The notes: generated by a model from the letters alone, not told the origin. 64,000 nucleotides of DNA from Agrococcus sp. Marseille-Q4369 (GCF_018308945.1 NZ_CP070501.1:2666001-2730000), one strand, 5' to 3'; shown: positions 23,238 to 36,417, numbered from the stretch's first letter. Made by a program: numbers and translations.

Positions 23238-26084
23238 GTGCTGCTGACTGTGACGACGCTCGCCGTCCTCGGCGTCGTCTCCAGCGCGCTCAGCGGCCGC
23301 ATGGGACGATTCGTCTTCCTGCTGCCCGCCGCGGCGAGCCTCGTCGCGGCGGTGTGGTTCGCGCTGCAGGCGCCGCTCGTGGCCGCGGGGCGGGTGCTGC
23401 AGGAGCGGATCGAGTGGATGCCGTCCCTCGGCATCGCGGTCGACCTGCGGCTCGGTGCGCTCCAGTGGCTGCTCTCGATGGTCGTGCTCGGCGTCGGCGG
23501 GCTCATCTTCGTCTACTGCGCGTGGTACTTCGACTCCGAGACCCTCGCGGCCCGCACGGTCGGCCTGCTGACGGCGTTCGCCGCCTCGATGCTCCTCCTC
23601 GTGCTCTCCGACGATCTCATCGTGCTGACCGTCGGCTGGGAGCTCACGACGCTGTTCAGCTACCTCCTCGTCGGGCTCAACCACCGCTCGGCGAGCAACC
23701 GGCGGGCGGCGCAGACGGCGCTCATCGTCACGACGGTCGGCGGGCTCACGATGCTCGTCGGCGTGCTGCTGCTCGAGGCCGAGACCGGCACCTACTCGCT
23801 CAGCGCGATCGTGGCCGACCCGCCGAGCTCGGCGGCCGCGGCGTGGGCCGCGGGCTGCCTCGTCGTCGGGGCGCTGTCGAAGTCGGCCATCGTGCCGTTC
23901 CAGTACTGGCTGCCCGGCGCGATGGCCGCGCCCACCCCCGTCTCGGCGTTCCTCCACGCCGCCGCGATGGTGAAGGCGGGCATCTTCCTCATGGCCGCGT
24001 TCACCCCGGCGTTCGTCGACCTGCCGTGGTGGCGCTGGACGCTCGTCGGCCTCGGCATCGTGACGATGCTGCTCGGCGCGGTGCGGGCGATGCGGCAGCT
24101 CGACATCAAGGTGCTGCTCGCGCACGGCACCGTGAGCCAGCTCGGCCTGCTCATGACGGTCATCGGGATCGGCACCCAGGGCGCGATGCAAGCGGGCCTC
24201 ACGCTGCTCGTCGCGCACGCGATCTTCAAAGCGGGGCTCTTCATGGTCGTCGGCGCGGTCGACCGCGCGACGGGCACGAGGGACCTGCGCGAGCTCGGCG
24301 GCCTCGCGCGGCGGATGCCGATCGTCACCGGGGCCGCGATCCTCGCCGCCGCGTCGATGGCGGGGCTCCCGCCCGCGCTCGGCTTCCTCGCGAAGGAGGC
24401 GGCGCTCGACGCGGTGATCGCCGGCGCGAGCGAGGAGCTCGTCGCGCTCGGCTGGCTTGCGTTCATCGCGATCGCGCTCGGCGCCGCCATCACCGTGACG
24501 TACTCCCTGCGCCTCATCATGGGCACGTTCTTCGGTCCTCAGACGGTCGAGGTCAAGCGGCGCACGGGCGCGCTCGCCGTCGCACCCGTCATCCTCGCCG
24601 CCGCCGGTCTGCTGCTCGGCTTCGCCGGAAACCTCATCACAGAGCTGCTGCGGCCGCACGTATCGACGGTCCCCGCCGGCGAGTCCGCGCCGCTCCTCGC
24701 CCTGTGGCACGGCTTCACGCCCGCGCTCGCCGCGTCGATGATCGCGTGGGCGGTCGGCACGGTCATCCACCTGCGGGTCGGCAGCGCCAGGCGCGCTCCG
24801 CACGGGCAGGACGTGTTCGAGCGCGGCTACCACGCGGGCATGCGCGCCCTCGATCGCCTCGCGGTCGAGGTGACCGGCCGCATCCAGACCGGTTCGCTCC
24901 CGCTGCACCTCACGACGATCCTGCTCGTCGTGGTGGTGCTCCCGGGCGGCGCGCTCGTCATGGCGGGCGCCGTCTCCGGCGACATCCGGCTGTACGACTC
25001 CGTCGGCCAGGTCGGCGCGGCCGCGCTCATCTCGATCGCGGCGCTGCTCGTCACGACCGCGCGCGGTCGGCTCAAGGCCTTCATGCTCGTCTCGGTCGTC
25101 GGCTACGGCGTCGGCCTGCTCTTCCTGCTGCACGGCGCGCCCGACCTCGCGCTCACGCAGGTGCTGACCGAGACGGTCTTCCTCATCGTGCTCGTGCTCG
25201 TGCTGCGCCGCCTGCCGAAGTACTTCACCGACCGTCCGCTGCGCGCCGCCCGCTATCCGCGCGCGCTGCTCGCGATCCTCGTCGGCGCGTTCGCGACGCT
25301 CGCCTCGCTCGCCGCGCTCCAGGCGCGCACTGCTGAGCCCATCTCGGAGGGCTTCTACCGCTGGGCCTACGAGTTCGGCCACGGCGAGAACATCGTCAAC
25401 GTCACGCTCGTCGACATCCGCGCGTGGGACACGCTCGGCGAGGTGTCGGTGCTGCTCGCCGCCGCGACGGGCGTCGCGAGCCTCATCTTCGTGCGCCGCC
25501 CGGTCGCGGGTCTCGGCGTGCTGCGGCAGAACGACCCCGCGACGCGGCGCGGCAACTGGCTGCGCGGCGCGTTCACCGACGAGCACATGGCCTCGCCCGT
25601 GCTCGAGATGATGACGCGCCTGCTGTTCCCGATCATGATGCTCGTCTCGATCTACCTGCTCGCGGTCGGGCACAACGAGCCGGGTGGCGGCTTCGCCGGT
25701 GGCCTCGTCGCGGGCATCGCGCTCGCGGTGCGCTACCTCGCGGGTGGCCGCGACGAGCTCACGGAGGCCGCGCCGTTCGACGCGGGCAAGCTGCTCGGCG
25801 CGGGCATCGTCGTCGCGGTGCTCGGCGTCGTCTGGCCTGTCTTCGTCGGCGGCCGCATCGGCGAGTCGTACGCGATCGAGTGGGTCATGCCGCTGCTCGG
25901 CGAGCAGAAGCTCGTCACGACCCTGTTCTTCGACATCGGCGTCTGGCTCATCGTCATCGGCGCGATGCTCGACTTCGTCCGCTCGCTCGGCGCCGGCATC
26001 GACCTGCACGCCGAGCAGAACGCGGCGCCCCGACCCGCGTGGCGCTCCGACCGCTCGCTGCCCGGCAAGGAGGTGCGCCGGTGA
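23238..26084 (+). CDS. mrpA: Na+/H+ antiporter subunit A fused to subunit B (MrpAB/MnhAB)
   Basis: A 948-residue membrane protein. The NuoL-like proton-pumping domain comes first ([69 protein letters not shown]), followed by a middle C-terminal A region ([19 protein letters not shown]) and then an MnhB domain ([33 protein letters not shown]). The AB fusion is usual in actinobacteria. The complex exchanges Na+ for H+ and supports pH and salt tolerance. I chose the GTG at 23238 with AGAGGGA 9 bases ahead, because an upstream ATG (23199) falls before the predicted transcription start. Confidence 0.94.
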   Translation: MLLTVTTLAVLGVVSSALSGRMGRFVFLLPAAASLVAAVWFALQAPLVAAGRVLQERIEWMPSLGIAVDLRLGALQWLLSMVVLGVGGLIFVYCAWYFDSETLAARTVGLLTAFAASMLLLVLSDDLIVLTVGWELTTLFSYLLVGLNHRSASNRRAAQTALIVTTVGGLTMLVGVLLLEAETGTYSLSAIVADPPSSAAAAWAAGCLVVGALSKSAIVPFQYWLPGAMAAPTPVSAFLHAAAMVKAGIFLMAAFTPAFVDLPWWRWTLVGLGIVTMLLGAVRAMRQLDIKVLLAHGTVSQLGLLMTVIGIGTQGAMQAGLTLLVAHAIFKAGLFMVVGAVDRATGTRDLRELGGLARRMPIVTGAAILAAASMAGLPPALGFLAKEAALDAVIAGASEELVALGWLAFIAIALGAAITVTYSLRLIMGTFFGPQTVEVKRRTGALAVAPVILAAAGLLLGFAGNLITELLRPHVSTVPAGESAPLLALWHGFTPALAASMIAWAVGTVIHLRVGSARRAPHGQDVFERGYHAGMRALDRLAVEVTGRIQTGSLPLHLTTILLVVVVLPGGALVMAGAVSGDIRLYDSVGQVGAAALISIAALLVTTARGRLKAFMLVSVVGYGVGLLFLLHGAPDLALTQVLTETVFLIVLVLVLRRLPKYFTDRPLRAARYPRALLAILVGAFATLASLAALQARTAEPISEGFYRWAYEFGHGENIVNVTLVDIRAWDTLGEVSVLLAAATGVASLIFVRRPVAGLGVLRQNDPATRRGNWLRGAFTDEHMASPVLEMMTRLLFPIMMLVSIYLLAVGHNEPGGGFAGGLVAGIALAVRYLAGGRDELTEAAPFDAGKLLGAGIVVAVLGVVWPVFVGGRIGESYAIEWVMPLLGEQKLVTTLFFDIGVWLIVIGAMLDFVRSLGAGIDLHAEQNAAPRPAWRSDRSLPGKEVRR

Positions 26085-26527
26085 CCCCGTCCCTCGCCCT
26101 CGCCGTGGCCGGCGGCGTGCTCATCGCGACCGGCACGTACCTGCTGCTCGAGCGCAGCCTCATGCGCATCCTCGCGGGCGTCATGCTCGCGGGCAACGGC
26201 GTCAACCTGCTCTTCCTCGTCGCGGCGGGACCGGCGGGCCTCGGACCCATCGTCGGCACGCCCGAGGACGAGATCTCCGATCCCCTCCCGCAGGCCATGG
26301 TGCTCACCGCGATCGTCATCTCGCTCGCGACGAGCGCGTTCCTGCTGGCCATGTCGTACCGCTCCTTCCAGCTCGAGGGCCATGACGAGGTCGCCGACGA
26401 CGTCGAGGACGCCATCGTGCGGCGTCGCGCCGAGGCCGACCTCTCGAGCGAGGCATACGTCGAGCTCACGCCCGAGGAGCAGCCCGACACCGAGTCCGGC
26501 GGCCGCTCCGGGAGGGCCGACGACTGA
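26081..26527 (+). CDS. mrpC: Na+/H+ antiporter subunit C (MrpC/MnhC, NuoK-like)
   Basis: A 148-residue protein with three membrane helices ([61 protein letters not shown]), equivalent to Nuo[15 protein letters not shown] is the conserved MrpC segment. The acidic C-terminal extension of about 40 residues ([14 protein letters not shown]) goes beyond the typical 110-125 residues. The GTG start overlaps the mrpA stop (GTGA). Part of the proton channel of the Mrp complex. Confidence 0.94.
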   Translation: MTPSLALAVAGGVLIATGTYLLLERSLMRILAGVMLAGNGVNLLFLVAAGPAGLGPIVGTPEDEISDPLPQAMVLTAIVISLATSAFLLAMSYRSFQLEGHDEVADDVEDAIVRRRAEADLSSEAYVELTPEEQPDTESGGRSGRADD

Positions 26528-28035
26528 TGGACCTCGCGAACCTCGTCCCCGTCCCCGTGCTCCTGCCGCTCCTCGCGGCCGGCGTCACGCTCGCGCTCGC
26601 GCGCCACCCCGCGTGGCAGCGCATCGTCTCGGGCACGACGCTCGGCATCGTCGCGGTGCTCGCGCTCGTCCTGTGCCTCGCGGCCGACGCCCAGGGCCCG
26701 ATCGTGCTGTGGGTCGGCGCGTGGCCGGAGGGGCTCGGCATCGTGCTCGTCGCCGACCGGCTCTCGGCGCTCCTCGTGCTCGTCTCGAGCATCGTCACGG
26801 CGATCGTCGTGATCTTCCCCTCGCGACGCGACATCGCCGACAGCGCCGACGGGGCGCCGGTGTCGGTCTTCCACCCGACGTTCCTCGTGCTGACGGCCGG
26901 CGTCGCGAATGCGTTCCTCGCGGGCGACCTCTTCAACCTCTTCGTCGGCTTCGAGATGCTGCTGTTCTCGTCGTACGTGCTCATCATGCTCGGCGCGACG
27001 AAGGAGCGCGTGCGCGCGGGCAGCACGTACGTCGTCGTGAGCGTCGCGTCGTCGACGCTGTTCCTCCTCGCGCTCGCGCTCGTCTACGGCGCGACCGGCA
27101 CGGTGAGCTTCGCGCAGCTGCCCGAGCGCTTCGCGGCCCTCGACCCCGCGCTGCAGCTCACGATCCAGCTGCTGCTGCTCGTGGTCTTCGGCATCAAGGC
27201 GGCGGTTTTCCCGCTCCAGGCGTGGCTTCCCGACTCGTACCCGACCGCGCCCGCGAGCGTCACGGCGGTCTTCGCGGGGCTCCTCACGAAGGTCGGCGTC
27301 TACGCGATCATCCGGCTGCAGACGCTGCTCTTCCCCGACAGCCCGCTCACCGACCTGCTGCTCGTCGTCGCGATCCTGACGCTCGTGCTCGGCATCCTCG
27401 GCGCGCTCGCGCAGGGCGAGATCAAGCGACTCCTGTCGTTCACGCTCGTGAGCCACATCGGCTACATGCTGCTCGGCGTCGCGCTGGGCACCGAGCAGGG
27501 CATCGCCGGCTCGATCTTCTACATCGTGCACCACATCCTCGTGCAGACGGCGCTGTTCATCGTCGTCGGCCTCATCGAGCGCATCGGAGGGTCGACGAGC
27601 CTGTCGAGGCTCGGCGGCCTCGCATCGGTGCCGCTGCTCGCGGCGCTCTACCTGCTGCCGGCCCTCAACCTCGGCGGCATCCCGCCGTTCTCCGGCTTCC
27701 TCGGCAAGGTGGCGCTGCTCGACGCCGCGCTCGACGCGCCGTCGCCGCTCGCGATCGCCGCCGTCGTCGCGGGCATCGCGACGAGCCTCCTGACGCTCAT
27801 CGCCGTGATCCGGGTGTGGCAGCGCGCGTTCTGGCAGGACCGCGGCGAGGACGACGACCGCGTGCACTCGCTGCGCGTGCTGCCGCGGGTCTGGATCTTC
27901 GCGGCGTCGACCCTCGTCGGCATCACGGTCGCGCTCACCGCCCTCGCCGGACCGCTCTCCGACTACGCCGCGCGCGCATCCGTCGACATCGAGGGCGGCG
28001 CCTACCACGACGCGGTCGAGGAGGCGATGCCGTGA
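26527..28035 (+). CDS. mrpD: Na+/H+ antiporter subunit D (MrpD/MnhD)
   Basis: A 502-residue NuoM/N-like antiporter subunit with about 14 helices. VGFEMLLFSSYVLIMLGA carries the conserved helix-5 Glu, VFPLQAWLPDSYPTAPASVTAVFAGLLTKVG the helix 7-8 region with functional Lys residues, and LNLGGIPPFSGFLGK is near-universal in the family. The ATG shares one base with the mrpC stop (TGATG). It provides a second putative ion pathway in the Mrp complex. Confidence 0.95.
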   Translation: MDLANLVPVPVLLPLLAAGVTLALARHPAWQRIVSGTTLGIVAVLALVLCLAADAQGPIVLWVGAWPEGLGIVLVADRLSALLVLVSSIVTAIVVIFPSRRDIADSADGAPVSVFHPTFLVLTAGVANAFLAGDLFNLFVGFEMLLFSSYVLIMLGATKERVRAGSTYVVVSVASSTLFLLALALVYGATGTVSFAQLPERFAALDPALQLTIQLLLLVVFGIKAAVFPLQAWLPDSYPTAPASVTAVFAGLLTKVGVYAIIRLQTLLFPDSPLTDLLLVVAILTLVLGILGALAQGEIKRLLSFTLVSHIGYMLLGVALGTEQGIAGSIFYIVHHILVQTALFIVVGLIERIGGSTSLSRLGGLASVPLLAALYLLPALNLGGIPPFSGFLGKVALLDAALDAPSPLAIAAVVAGIATSLLTLIAVIRVWQRAFWQDRGEDDDRVHSLRVLPRVWIFAASTLVGITVALTALAGPLSDYAARASVDIEGGAYHDAVEEAMP

Positions 28036-28562
28036 ACCGCCCAGCTCTGCGCTACCGCTTCTCGCTCCCGACGACGATCGGCCTCGCCGTCATCTGGATG
28101 CTGCTGTGGGGCCAGCTCTCGATCGGCGCGGCCCTGTGGGGGCTCCTCATCGCGCTCGCGATCCAGCTGATCTTCCCGCTGCCCGACGTCCCCGAGCTCG
28201 ACTCGTTCCGGCCGCTCGGCTTCCTCCGGCTCGTGCTCGTGACGCTCCGCGGGCTCATCGTCTCGTCGTTCCAGGTCGCGGTGAAGGTGCTCGCGTTCTG
28301 GCGACCGACGCGCAACGCCATCATCCGGGTGCCGCTGCGCAGCGACTCGATCTTCATCACCGTCATCACCGCGGAGCTCGTCACGCTCGTGCCCGGATCC
28401 GTCGCGGTCGACGCGGGGGAGGGCTGGCTGCTCGTGCACGTCTTCGACGCGCAGGACGAGGCCGCGATCGACAAGGCGCGCGCGAACGTGCTCTCGACCG
28501 AGGCGACGGTGCTGCGCGCGTTCGGCACCCCCGAGGACCGCGCGCTGCTGGAGGAGGACTGA
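28032..28562 (+). CDS. mrpE: Na+/H+ antiporter subunit E (MrpE/MnhE)
   Basis: A 176-residue protein. Hydrophobic helices near the start (TIGLAVIWMLLWGQLSIGAALWGLLIALAI) are followed by a cytoplasmic ferredoxin-like domain (RSDSIFITVITAELVTLVPGSVAVD; WLLVHVFD), the characteristic MnhE layout. The GTG overlaps the mrpD stop by 4 bp. MrpE is needed for assembly and Na+ efflux but has no counterpart in respiratory complex I. Confidence 0.93.
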   Translation: MNRPALRYRFSLPTTIGLAVIWMLLWGQLSIGAALWGLLIALAIQLIFPLPDVPELDSFRPLGFLRLVLVTLRGLIVSSFQVAVKVLAFWRPTRNAIIRVPLRSDSIFITVITAELVTLVPGSVAVDAGEGWLLVHVFDAQDEAAIDKARANVLSTEATVLRAFGTPEDRALLEED

Positions 28563-28900
28563 TGGAGGTCGTGCTCGCCATCGCCGGCGTCATGCTCGTC
28601 GTCTCGGCGGCGCTCGCGCTCGTGCGCATCGTGCGCGGACCCGGCCCGAGCGACCGGGTCGTGGCGACCGACGTGCTCATCACGACCGTCGCGGGCGGCC
28701 TCGCCGTCGAGGCGGCCATCAACCACCAGCCGTTCACCATCCCGGTGATCCTCGTGCTCTCGATGCTCGCGTTCGCGGGCACCGTCTCGATGGCGCGCTT
28801 CGTGGCCGGCCGAGAGGACGTCGTCGGCCCCGCGCCCGCGCGCGAGCCGGGCACCGGCATCGAGGGCGACGGGCCCGTCGGCGGGGAGGACCGCGAGTGA
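28562..28900 (+). CDS. mrpF: Na+/H+ antiporter subunit F (MrpF/MnhF)
   Basis: A 112-residue protein with three helices: VVLAIAGVMLVVSAALALVRI, then RGPGPSDRVVATDVLITT (the highly conserved GPs.DRV.A.D motif) and FTIPVILVLSMLAFAGTVSMAR. The C-terminal tail of about 25 Pro/Gly/Glu-rich residues is extra. Its ATG shares one base with the mrpE stop. The conserved Asp is thought to lie in the sodium path of the Mrp complex. Confidence 0.93.
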   Translation: MEVVLAIAGVMLVVSAALALVRIVRGPGPSDRVVATDVLITTVAGGLAVEAAINHQPFTIPVILVLSMLAFAGTVSMARFVAGREDVVGPAPAREPGTGIEGDGPVGGEDRE

Positions 28901-29304
28901 CCCTCGAATCCGTGCTCGACGTCGTCGGTGCCGTGCTCATCCTCATCGGCGCGTTCTTCACGCTCACCGCGGCCATCGGCATCCTGCGGCTGCCGGACGT
29001 GCTCAACCGGATGCACGCCGCGTCGAAGCCGCAGACGCTCGGCTTCCTGCTGCTGTGCGTCGGGCTCTCGCTCGTGCTGCGCGACGGCAGCGCGACCGCG
29101 ATGCTCGCGGTCGCCGCGTGCCTGCAGCTCGTCACCTCGCCCGTCGCGACGCAGATGATGGCGAAGGCGGCGCACCGCTCGCGGCAGTACCGCGCCGACC
29201 TCGTGGTCGACGACCGCGAGCGGGAGCGCATCGACGACGACGCCGATCGCGCGGGGCTCGACCCCGACGAGGCGGATCCCGACGCCGGACGCCCGAGCGG
29301 GTAG
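28897..29304 (+). CDS. mrpG: Na+/H+ antiporter subunit G (MrpG/MnhG)
   Basis: A 135-residue protein with three helices. GAVLILIGAFFTLTAAIGILRLPDVLNRMHAA is the MnhG signature, and KPQTLGFLLLCVGLSLVLRD follows. The charged tail is cytoplasmic. The GTG overlaps the mrpF stop as GTGA. It is the last gene of the six-gene operon (A/B, C, D, E, F, G). Its own TAG stop coincides with the TAGGAT -10 of the glycine cleavage operon, so transcription of the two units abuts directly. Confidence 0.94.
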   Translation: MTLESVLDVVGAVLILIGAFFTLTAAIGILRLPDVLNRMHAASKPQTLGFLLLCVGLSLVLRDGSATAMLAVAACLQLVTSPVATQMMAKAAHRSRQYRADLVVDDRERERIDDDADRAGLDPDEADPDAGRPSG

Positions 29305-29307
29305 GAT
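29302..29307 (+). promoter_or_regulatory. -10 element of the gcv operon, overlapping the mrpG stop
   Basis: TAGGAT begins with the mrpG TAG stop codon. Transcription would begin near 29314, about 27 bases before the glycine aptamer P1 stem. No strong -35. Confidence 0.55.
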
Positions 29308-29337
29308 CGCAGGCAGAACGCATAGCCGGCCGCTGCA

Positions 29338-29455
29338 CACCCGTGCGGGAGAGCCCCTCCGGGGGCACCGAAGGAGCAAGCCTCCCCGCCAAACTCTCAG
29401 GTCCTCGAACCGCACGGGCAGGCCGCTCTGGAGCGATCGGCGACGATCGCGACAG
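29338..29455 (+). ncRNA. glycine riboswitch upstream of gcvTHP
   Basis: The leader shows the glycine aptamer. P1 strands CCGTGCGG (29341-29348) and CCGCACGG (29410-29417) pair perfectly. Inside are the conserved GGGAGAG, the GCACCGAAGGAGCAAG core and AAACTCTCAGGTC. Downstream comes GCTCTGGAG, then a 7-bp stem with a GCGA loop (GCGATCG/CGATCGC, 29433-29450) and GACA, as in single-aptamer gcvT leaders with a ghost-helix region. Glycine binding is expected to switch on the cleavage operon. The gcvT ribosome site GGGAGGA lies about 25 bases further on. A U-tract terminator is not obvious, so control may act on translation. Confidence 0.92.
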
Positions 29456-29482
29456 TGGGGGAGTCCAGACACGGGAGGACTC

Positions 29483-30604
29483 ATGACCGCAGACGCTCCG
29501 CAGCCGGCTTCGCCGCTCCTGCACGTGCACGAGGAGGCGGGTGCGCAGCTCATCGACTTCGCCGGCTGGCAGATGCCCGTGCGCTACGGCTCCGACCTCG
29601 CCGAGCACCAGGCGGTGCGCGAGCGCGCGGGGCTCTTCGACCTCAGCCACATGGCCGAGCTGCGCGTGAGCGGGCCCGACGCGGGCGCCTTCCTCGACCA
29701 CGCGCTCGCCGGCCGCATCTCGTCGATCGAGCCGTGGCAGGCCAAGTACTCGCTCCTGCTCGCCGAGCACGGCGGCATCGTCGACGACCTCATCGTCTAC
29801 CGCGTCGACGAGTCGGGCGCGGCGCCCGAGTACCTCGTGGTGGCGAACGCGTCGAACCGACAGGCGGCGCTCGCGGCGCTCGAGGCGCGCGTCGCGGGCT
29901 TCGACGCGAGCGTCGTCGACGAGACCGAGCAGACCGGGCTCGTCGCCGTGCAAGGGCCCGCCGCCGCGGCGATCGTCGGTGCGATCGGGCTCGAGTCCGA
30001 GCCGCTCGAGGCCCTGCGCTACTACCGCGCGCTGCCGGCGGTGTTCGAGGGCGAGGACGTGCTCGTCGCCCGCACGGGCTACACCGGCGAGGACGGCTTC
30101 GAGCTCTACATCGCCGCGCACGCGACGGAGTCGCTGTGGCGCGCCGTCGTGGTCGCGGGAGCGGAGCACGGCCTCGCGCTGTGCGGGCTCGCCGCACGCG
30201 ACACGCTCCGCCTCGAGGCGGGCATGCCGCTCTACGGCAACGAGCTCTCGCTCGACGTGCTGCCCGCGCAAGTGGGGCTCGCCCGGGTCGTGGCGCTCAA
30301 GGCGAAGGGCGACTTCGTCGGCCGAGCGGCGGTCGAGGCCGGCCCCGCCGACGACGCGCCCGTGCTCGTCGCGCTCACAGCGGAGGGCCGCCGCGCTCCG
30401 CGCGCCGGCTACCCCGTGCTCGACGGCGACCGGCAGGTCGGCCGAGTCACGAGTGGCGCGCTGTCGCCCACCCTCGGCCATCCGATCGCGATGGCCCTCG
30501 TCGAGCCCGGCTCCGCCGGCTCCGACGCCCTCACCGTCGACGTCCGCGGCACGCAGCTGCCCGCGACCGTCACCCAGCTGCCGTTCTACAAGCGAGAGGC
30601 CTGA
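29483..30604 (+). CDS. gcvT: glycine cleavage system aminomethyltransferase (T-protein)
   Basis: A 373-residue folate-dependent enzyme. FAGWQMPVRYG, AGLFDLSHMAELRVSG, QAKYSLLLAEHGGIVDDLIVYR and ARTGYTGEDGFELYI are the expected GcvT landmarks; the last carries the folate-pocket residues. It releases ammonia and passes the methylene group from lipoyl-GcvH to tetrahydrofolate. GGGAGGA lies before the ATG. It is the first gene behind the glycine riboswitch, followed 3 bp later by gcvH. Confidence 0.96.
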   Translation: MTADAPQPASPLLHVHEEAGAQLIDFAGWQMPVRYGSDLAEHQAVRERAGLFDLSHMAELRVSGPDAGAFLDHALAGRISSIEPWQAKYSLLLAEHGGIVDDLIVYRVDESGAAPEYLVVANASNRQAALAALEARVAGFDASVVDETEQTGLVAVQGPAAAAIVGAIGLESEPLEALRYYRALPAVFEGEDVLVARTGYTGEDGFELYIAAHATESLWRAVVVAGAEHGLALCGLAARDTLRLEAGMPLYGNELSLDVLPAQVGLARVVALKAKGDFVGRAAVEAGPADDAPVLVALTAEGRRAPRAGYPVLDGDRQVGRVTSGALSPTLGHPIAMALVEPGSAGSDALTVDVRGTQLPATVTQLPFYKREA

Positions 30605-30607
30605 ACC

Positions 30608-30966
30608 ATGAGCGAGACCAAGTACACCGCCGACCACGAGTGGATCCGCATCGAGGGCGACGTCGCCACGATCGGCATCACCGACTACGCCCAGTCGGCG
30701 CTCGGCGACGTCGTGTTCGTCGACCTGCCGGGCGTCGGCCGCTCGTTCGCGGCAGGCGAGGCGATCGGTGAGATCGAGTCGACGAAGTCGGTCGGCGAGC
30801 TCATCGTGCCCGCCGCCGGCGAGGTCGTCGAGGTCAACGACGAGGTCGCGGGCGACCCGACGCTCGTCAACTCCGCCGCGGAGGGCGCCGGCTGGCTCGT
30901 CAAGGTGCGCTTCACCGAGGAGCCCGAGCTGCTCGACGAGGCCGCCTACCGAGAGCTCACCGCCTG

Positions 30967-30967
<1 letters not shown>
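30608..30967 (+). CDS. gcvH: glycine cleavage system lipoyl carrier (H-protein)
   Basis: A 119-residue lipoyl protein. [36 protein letters not shown] is the standard N-terminal half; the lipoylated Lys lies in [13 protein letters not shown] (ESTKS), near residue 58. It shuttles the aminomethyl group between GcvP, GcvT and lipoamide dehydrogenase. The lipoamide dehydrogenase gene itself is not in the window. The TGA shares one base with the gcvP ATG. Confidence 0.97.
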
Positions 30968-33824
<2,857 letters not shown>

Positions 33825-33825
<1 letters not shown>

Positions 33826-35627
33826 TGCCGCAGCGCGGTCGTCGCCCCATAGCCGCCCGGACCGTCGTCGCGACGGCCGTGGCGGCGATCGCCGCGCTCG
33901 CGCTCAGCGCGTGCGGTCCCGACGTCACGCCGCGCGTGCAGCCCGGCACGAGCGTCGAGGTCGCCTGGAGCGGCGAGCTCACCGACGCGAACGCCGCGAG
34001 CACGACGGGCGCGACCGAGGGCAACCGCGACGTCGCGGCGATGACGCGCGGCGCGTTCTTCGTCGTGGATGCCGACGGCGAGCACCGCGCCGATCCCTCG
34101 TTCGGCACCGCGACGGTCGTCGAGGGCGCGGGCTTCGCGGTGCGCTACGACCTGGCCGACGGCGTGCGGTGGTCCGACGGCGTGCCGCTCGACGCCGCCG
34201 ACCTCATGCTCGCGTGGGCGGCGGCCTCGAACGCCCTCTCGACCGACGACCTCGACGTCGAGGGGCGACGCGCTCCCGACGGCTCGATCGAGCTCGGCGC
34301 GAGCGAGGTGTGGTTCGACGTCGCGGACGCCGGCGGCATGGCGCTCGCGACCGAGCGGCCCGCGCGCGACGACTGGTCGCGGTCGATCGACGTCGCCTTC
34401 GAGCAGCCCGTGCCCGACTGGCGCACCGCGCTCGAGGTCGCGGTGCCCGCGCACGTGCTCGGGCAGCGCGTCTTCGGCGTGCGCGACCCGATGGAGGCGA
34501 AGCAGCGCGTGCTCGACGCGATCGACCGCGCCGATCCGCTCGCGCTCGCGCCGCTCGCGGCCGCGTGGAGCTCCGCGTTCGCGATCGACCCGGCCGCCTC
34601 GGATGCCGACCTGCTCGTCTCGTCGGGGGCGTACCGCGTCGACCGGGTGCGCGACGGACGAGTCGAGCTCGTCGCGAACGACCGCTACGTCGGCGCGCAG
34701 GGCGCCGCGATCGAGCGCGTCGCGCTGCGGTCGGTCGCCGACGACGCGGCCGCGCTCGCCGCTCTCTCGGCCGGCGAGGTCGACGTCGCGACCGTCGTGC
34801 CGACCGAGGCCGACCGCACCGCGGTGCGCGACCTCGACCGCGACGGCGCGACCCTCGCCGAGCACGGCGACGGGAGCCGCTGGGAGCTCACGCTCCGCAC
34901 CGACCGCGCGCCGCTGCAGTCGACCGCGGGCCGCGCATCCCTCCTCCACTCGATCGACCGCCGCGGCGTCGCCGAGGCGGCGCTCGGCGAGCGCGCCGCC
35001 GAGGCGAGCGGCGTCGACGCGCTGCTGTTCCTGCCCGGCACTCGCCTCCACGACTACGCGCTCGAGGACGCCGGCTTCCCGCAGGCCTTCGGCGGCCGCG
35101 ACCTCGACGCCGCGATCGCGGAGCGCGAGTCGATGGGCATCGCCGCCGGCACGCCGATCTGCGTGCGGTACGACCGGGCGGATGCGTTCGCGGCGGCCGC
35201 GCTGCCCGCGCTCGCCGCGCAAGCGGCCGAGGCGGGCTGGGCCGTCGTCGACTGCGGCGTCGACGACCTCGCCGCGGGGCTCGAGGAGCAGGACTGGAGC
35301 GCCGTGCTGCACCGCGTCGAGGCGCCGCGGGACGCGGCCTCGGTCGTCGAGCGGTGGCGGGGCGGCGGGCTCACCGCGCTCGCCGACCCGGAGCGCGAGC
35401 TGCTGCTCGACGAGGCGCTCGCGACCGGCGACCCCGAGGCGCTCGAGGAGACGCTGCTCGCGATCGAGGCCTCGCTCGTCGCCGATGCGCTCGCGCTGCC
35501 GCTCATCGAGCCCTCGATGCTCACCGTGAGCGCCGCCGAGGTGCAGGGCGTCTCGCCGAGGCCCGGTCCCGCATCCCTCACGTGGAACGCGTGGGAGTGG
35601 GGCATCGACCAGGGTGGGGCCCCCTGA
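33825..35627 (+). CDS. family 5 extracellular solute-binding lipoprotein coupled to gcvP
   Basis: A 600-residue SBP_bac_5 protein with an N-terminal signal peptide ending in a lipobox (ALALSACGP), so it should be anchored outside the membrane. Family features include RYDLADGVRWSDGVPLDAADLMLAW and the closing LTWNAWEWG. It resembles the binding protein at 36629: VPAHVLGQRVFGVRDPMEAKQRVLDAI versus LPAHVIAQRALGIEDAMEAKQAVLDAI. The ATG is fused to the gcvP stop (TGATG), so it would be co-translated with the glycine cleavage enzymes. It is much more Ala/Arg-rich than its paralogue and has no permease next to it; it may have diverged from peptide transport. Role unknown. Confidence 0.88.
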
Positions 35628-35631
35628 CGGG

Positions 35632-36411
35632 TCAGCTCGCGAAGAGCCCAGGCAGCGCCGCGTACGCCCACGGGTAGCCGACGAAGACGGCGACGTCGAT
35701 GAGCGTGTGCGCGACGATGAGGGGCACGAGCCTGCCCGTGCGCGCGTAGAGCCAGCCGAACAGCAGCCCCATCGCGACGTTGCCCACCATCCCGGGCACG
35801 CCCTGGTAGAGGTGGTAGACGCCGCGCAGCAGCGCCGCCGCGACGATGATCGGCCACGTGCCCCAACCGAGGCGCCGCAGTCGCTCGAAGAGGTAGCCGA
35901 CGACGATGACCTCCTCGGTGAGCCCCGCGCGCAGCGCCGACAGCAGCAGCACCGGCACCGTGAACCAGTGCGCGTCGAGCGGCGACGGCACGACGTCGAC
36001 CGAGAGCCCGAGCTGCCGGCCGGCGAGGTAGAGCGCGAGCCCCGGCACGCCGATGACGGCGACGAGCGCGACCCCCGAGAGTGCGTCGCGCGCGGGCCTC
36101 GAGCAGTCGATGCCGAGCGCGCCGAGGCGGGGTGGGCGCGCGCGCCACAGCAGCCAGCACACGAGCGCGACCGGCACGAGGTCGAGCACGATGCCGGTGA
36201 GCTGGTACGAGAGGTCGAGCCACGCCCGGTCGGAGCGCGCCGGGTTGAGCGCGACCGACTGCTCGCCGATCGGCGCCTCGCGCGTCGACACGTCGGCGAA
36301 CTGCAGCACCGACCACAGCGCGCTGCCGCCGAGCGAGAGCAGCAGCACGATCGCGAGCTCCCACTGCAGCCGCCGCCTCGAGGGCGCGTCGGGGCGGATG
36401 GGCTCGGTCAC
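35632..36411 (-). CDS. CPBP family intramembrane metalloprotease
   Basis: A 259-residue membrane protein with about seven helices. The CPBP/Abi motifs are present as EE within RAGLTEEVIVVGYLFERLRRLG (the usual EExxxR Arg is replaced), VYHLYQG with the His, and VAHTLIDVAVF with the third motif His. Family members include CAAX-type proteases and self-immunity proteins. The chosen GTG at 36411 is preceded by GAGGAG immediately and by TACGCT six bases further, again a leaderless-like layout. It stands antisense between the two binding-protein genes. Confidence 0.85.
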   Translation of the reverse strand: MTEPIRPDAPSRRRLQWELAIVLLLSLGGSALWSVLQFADVSTREAPIGEQSVALNPARSDRAWLDLSYQLTGIVLDLVPVALVCWLLWRARPPRLGALGIDCSRPARDALSGVALVAVIGVPGLALYLAGRQLGLSVDVVPSPLDAHWFTVPVLLLSALRAGLTEEVIVVGYLFERLRRLGWGTWPIIVAAALLRGVYHLYQGVPGMVGNVAMGLLFGWLYARTGRLVPLIVAHTLIDVAVFVGYPWAYAALPGLFAS

Positions 36412-36417
36412 CTCCTC

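Noticed and set aside
21957-26009. A 1,350-codon open frame on the minus strand spanning sbcD and the mrp region
   Set aside because: Only its last 394 codons, at the sbcD end, are real. The rest is an Arg/Asp/Glu-rich shadow of the mrpA gene caused by high GC at third positions.
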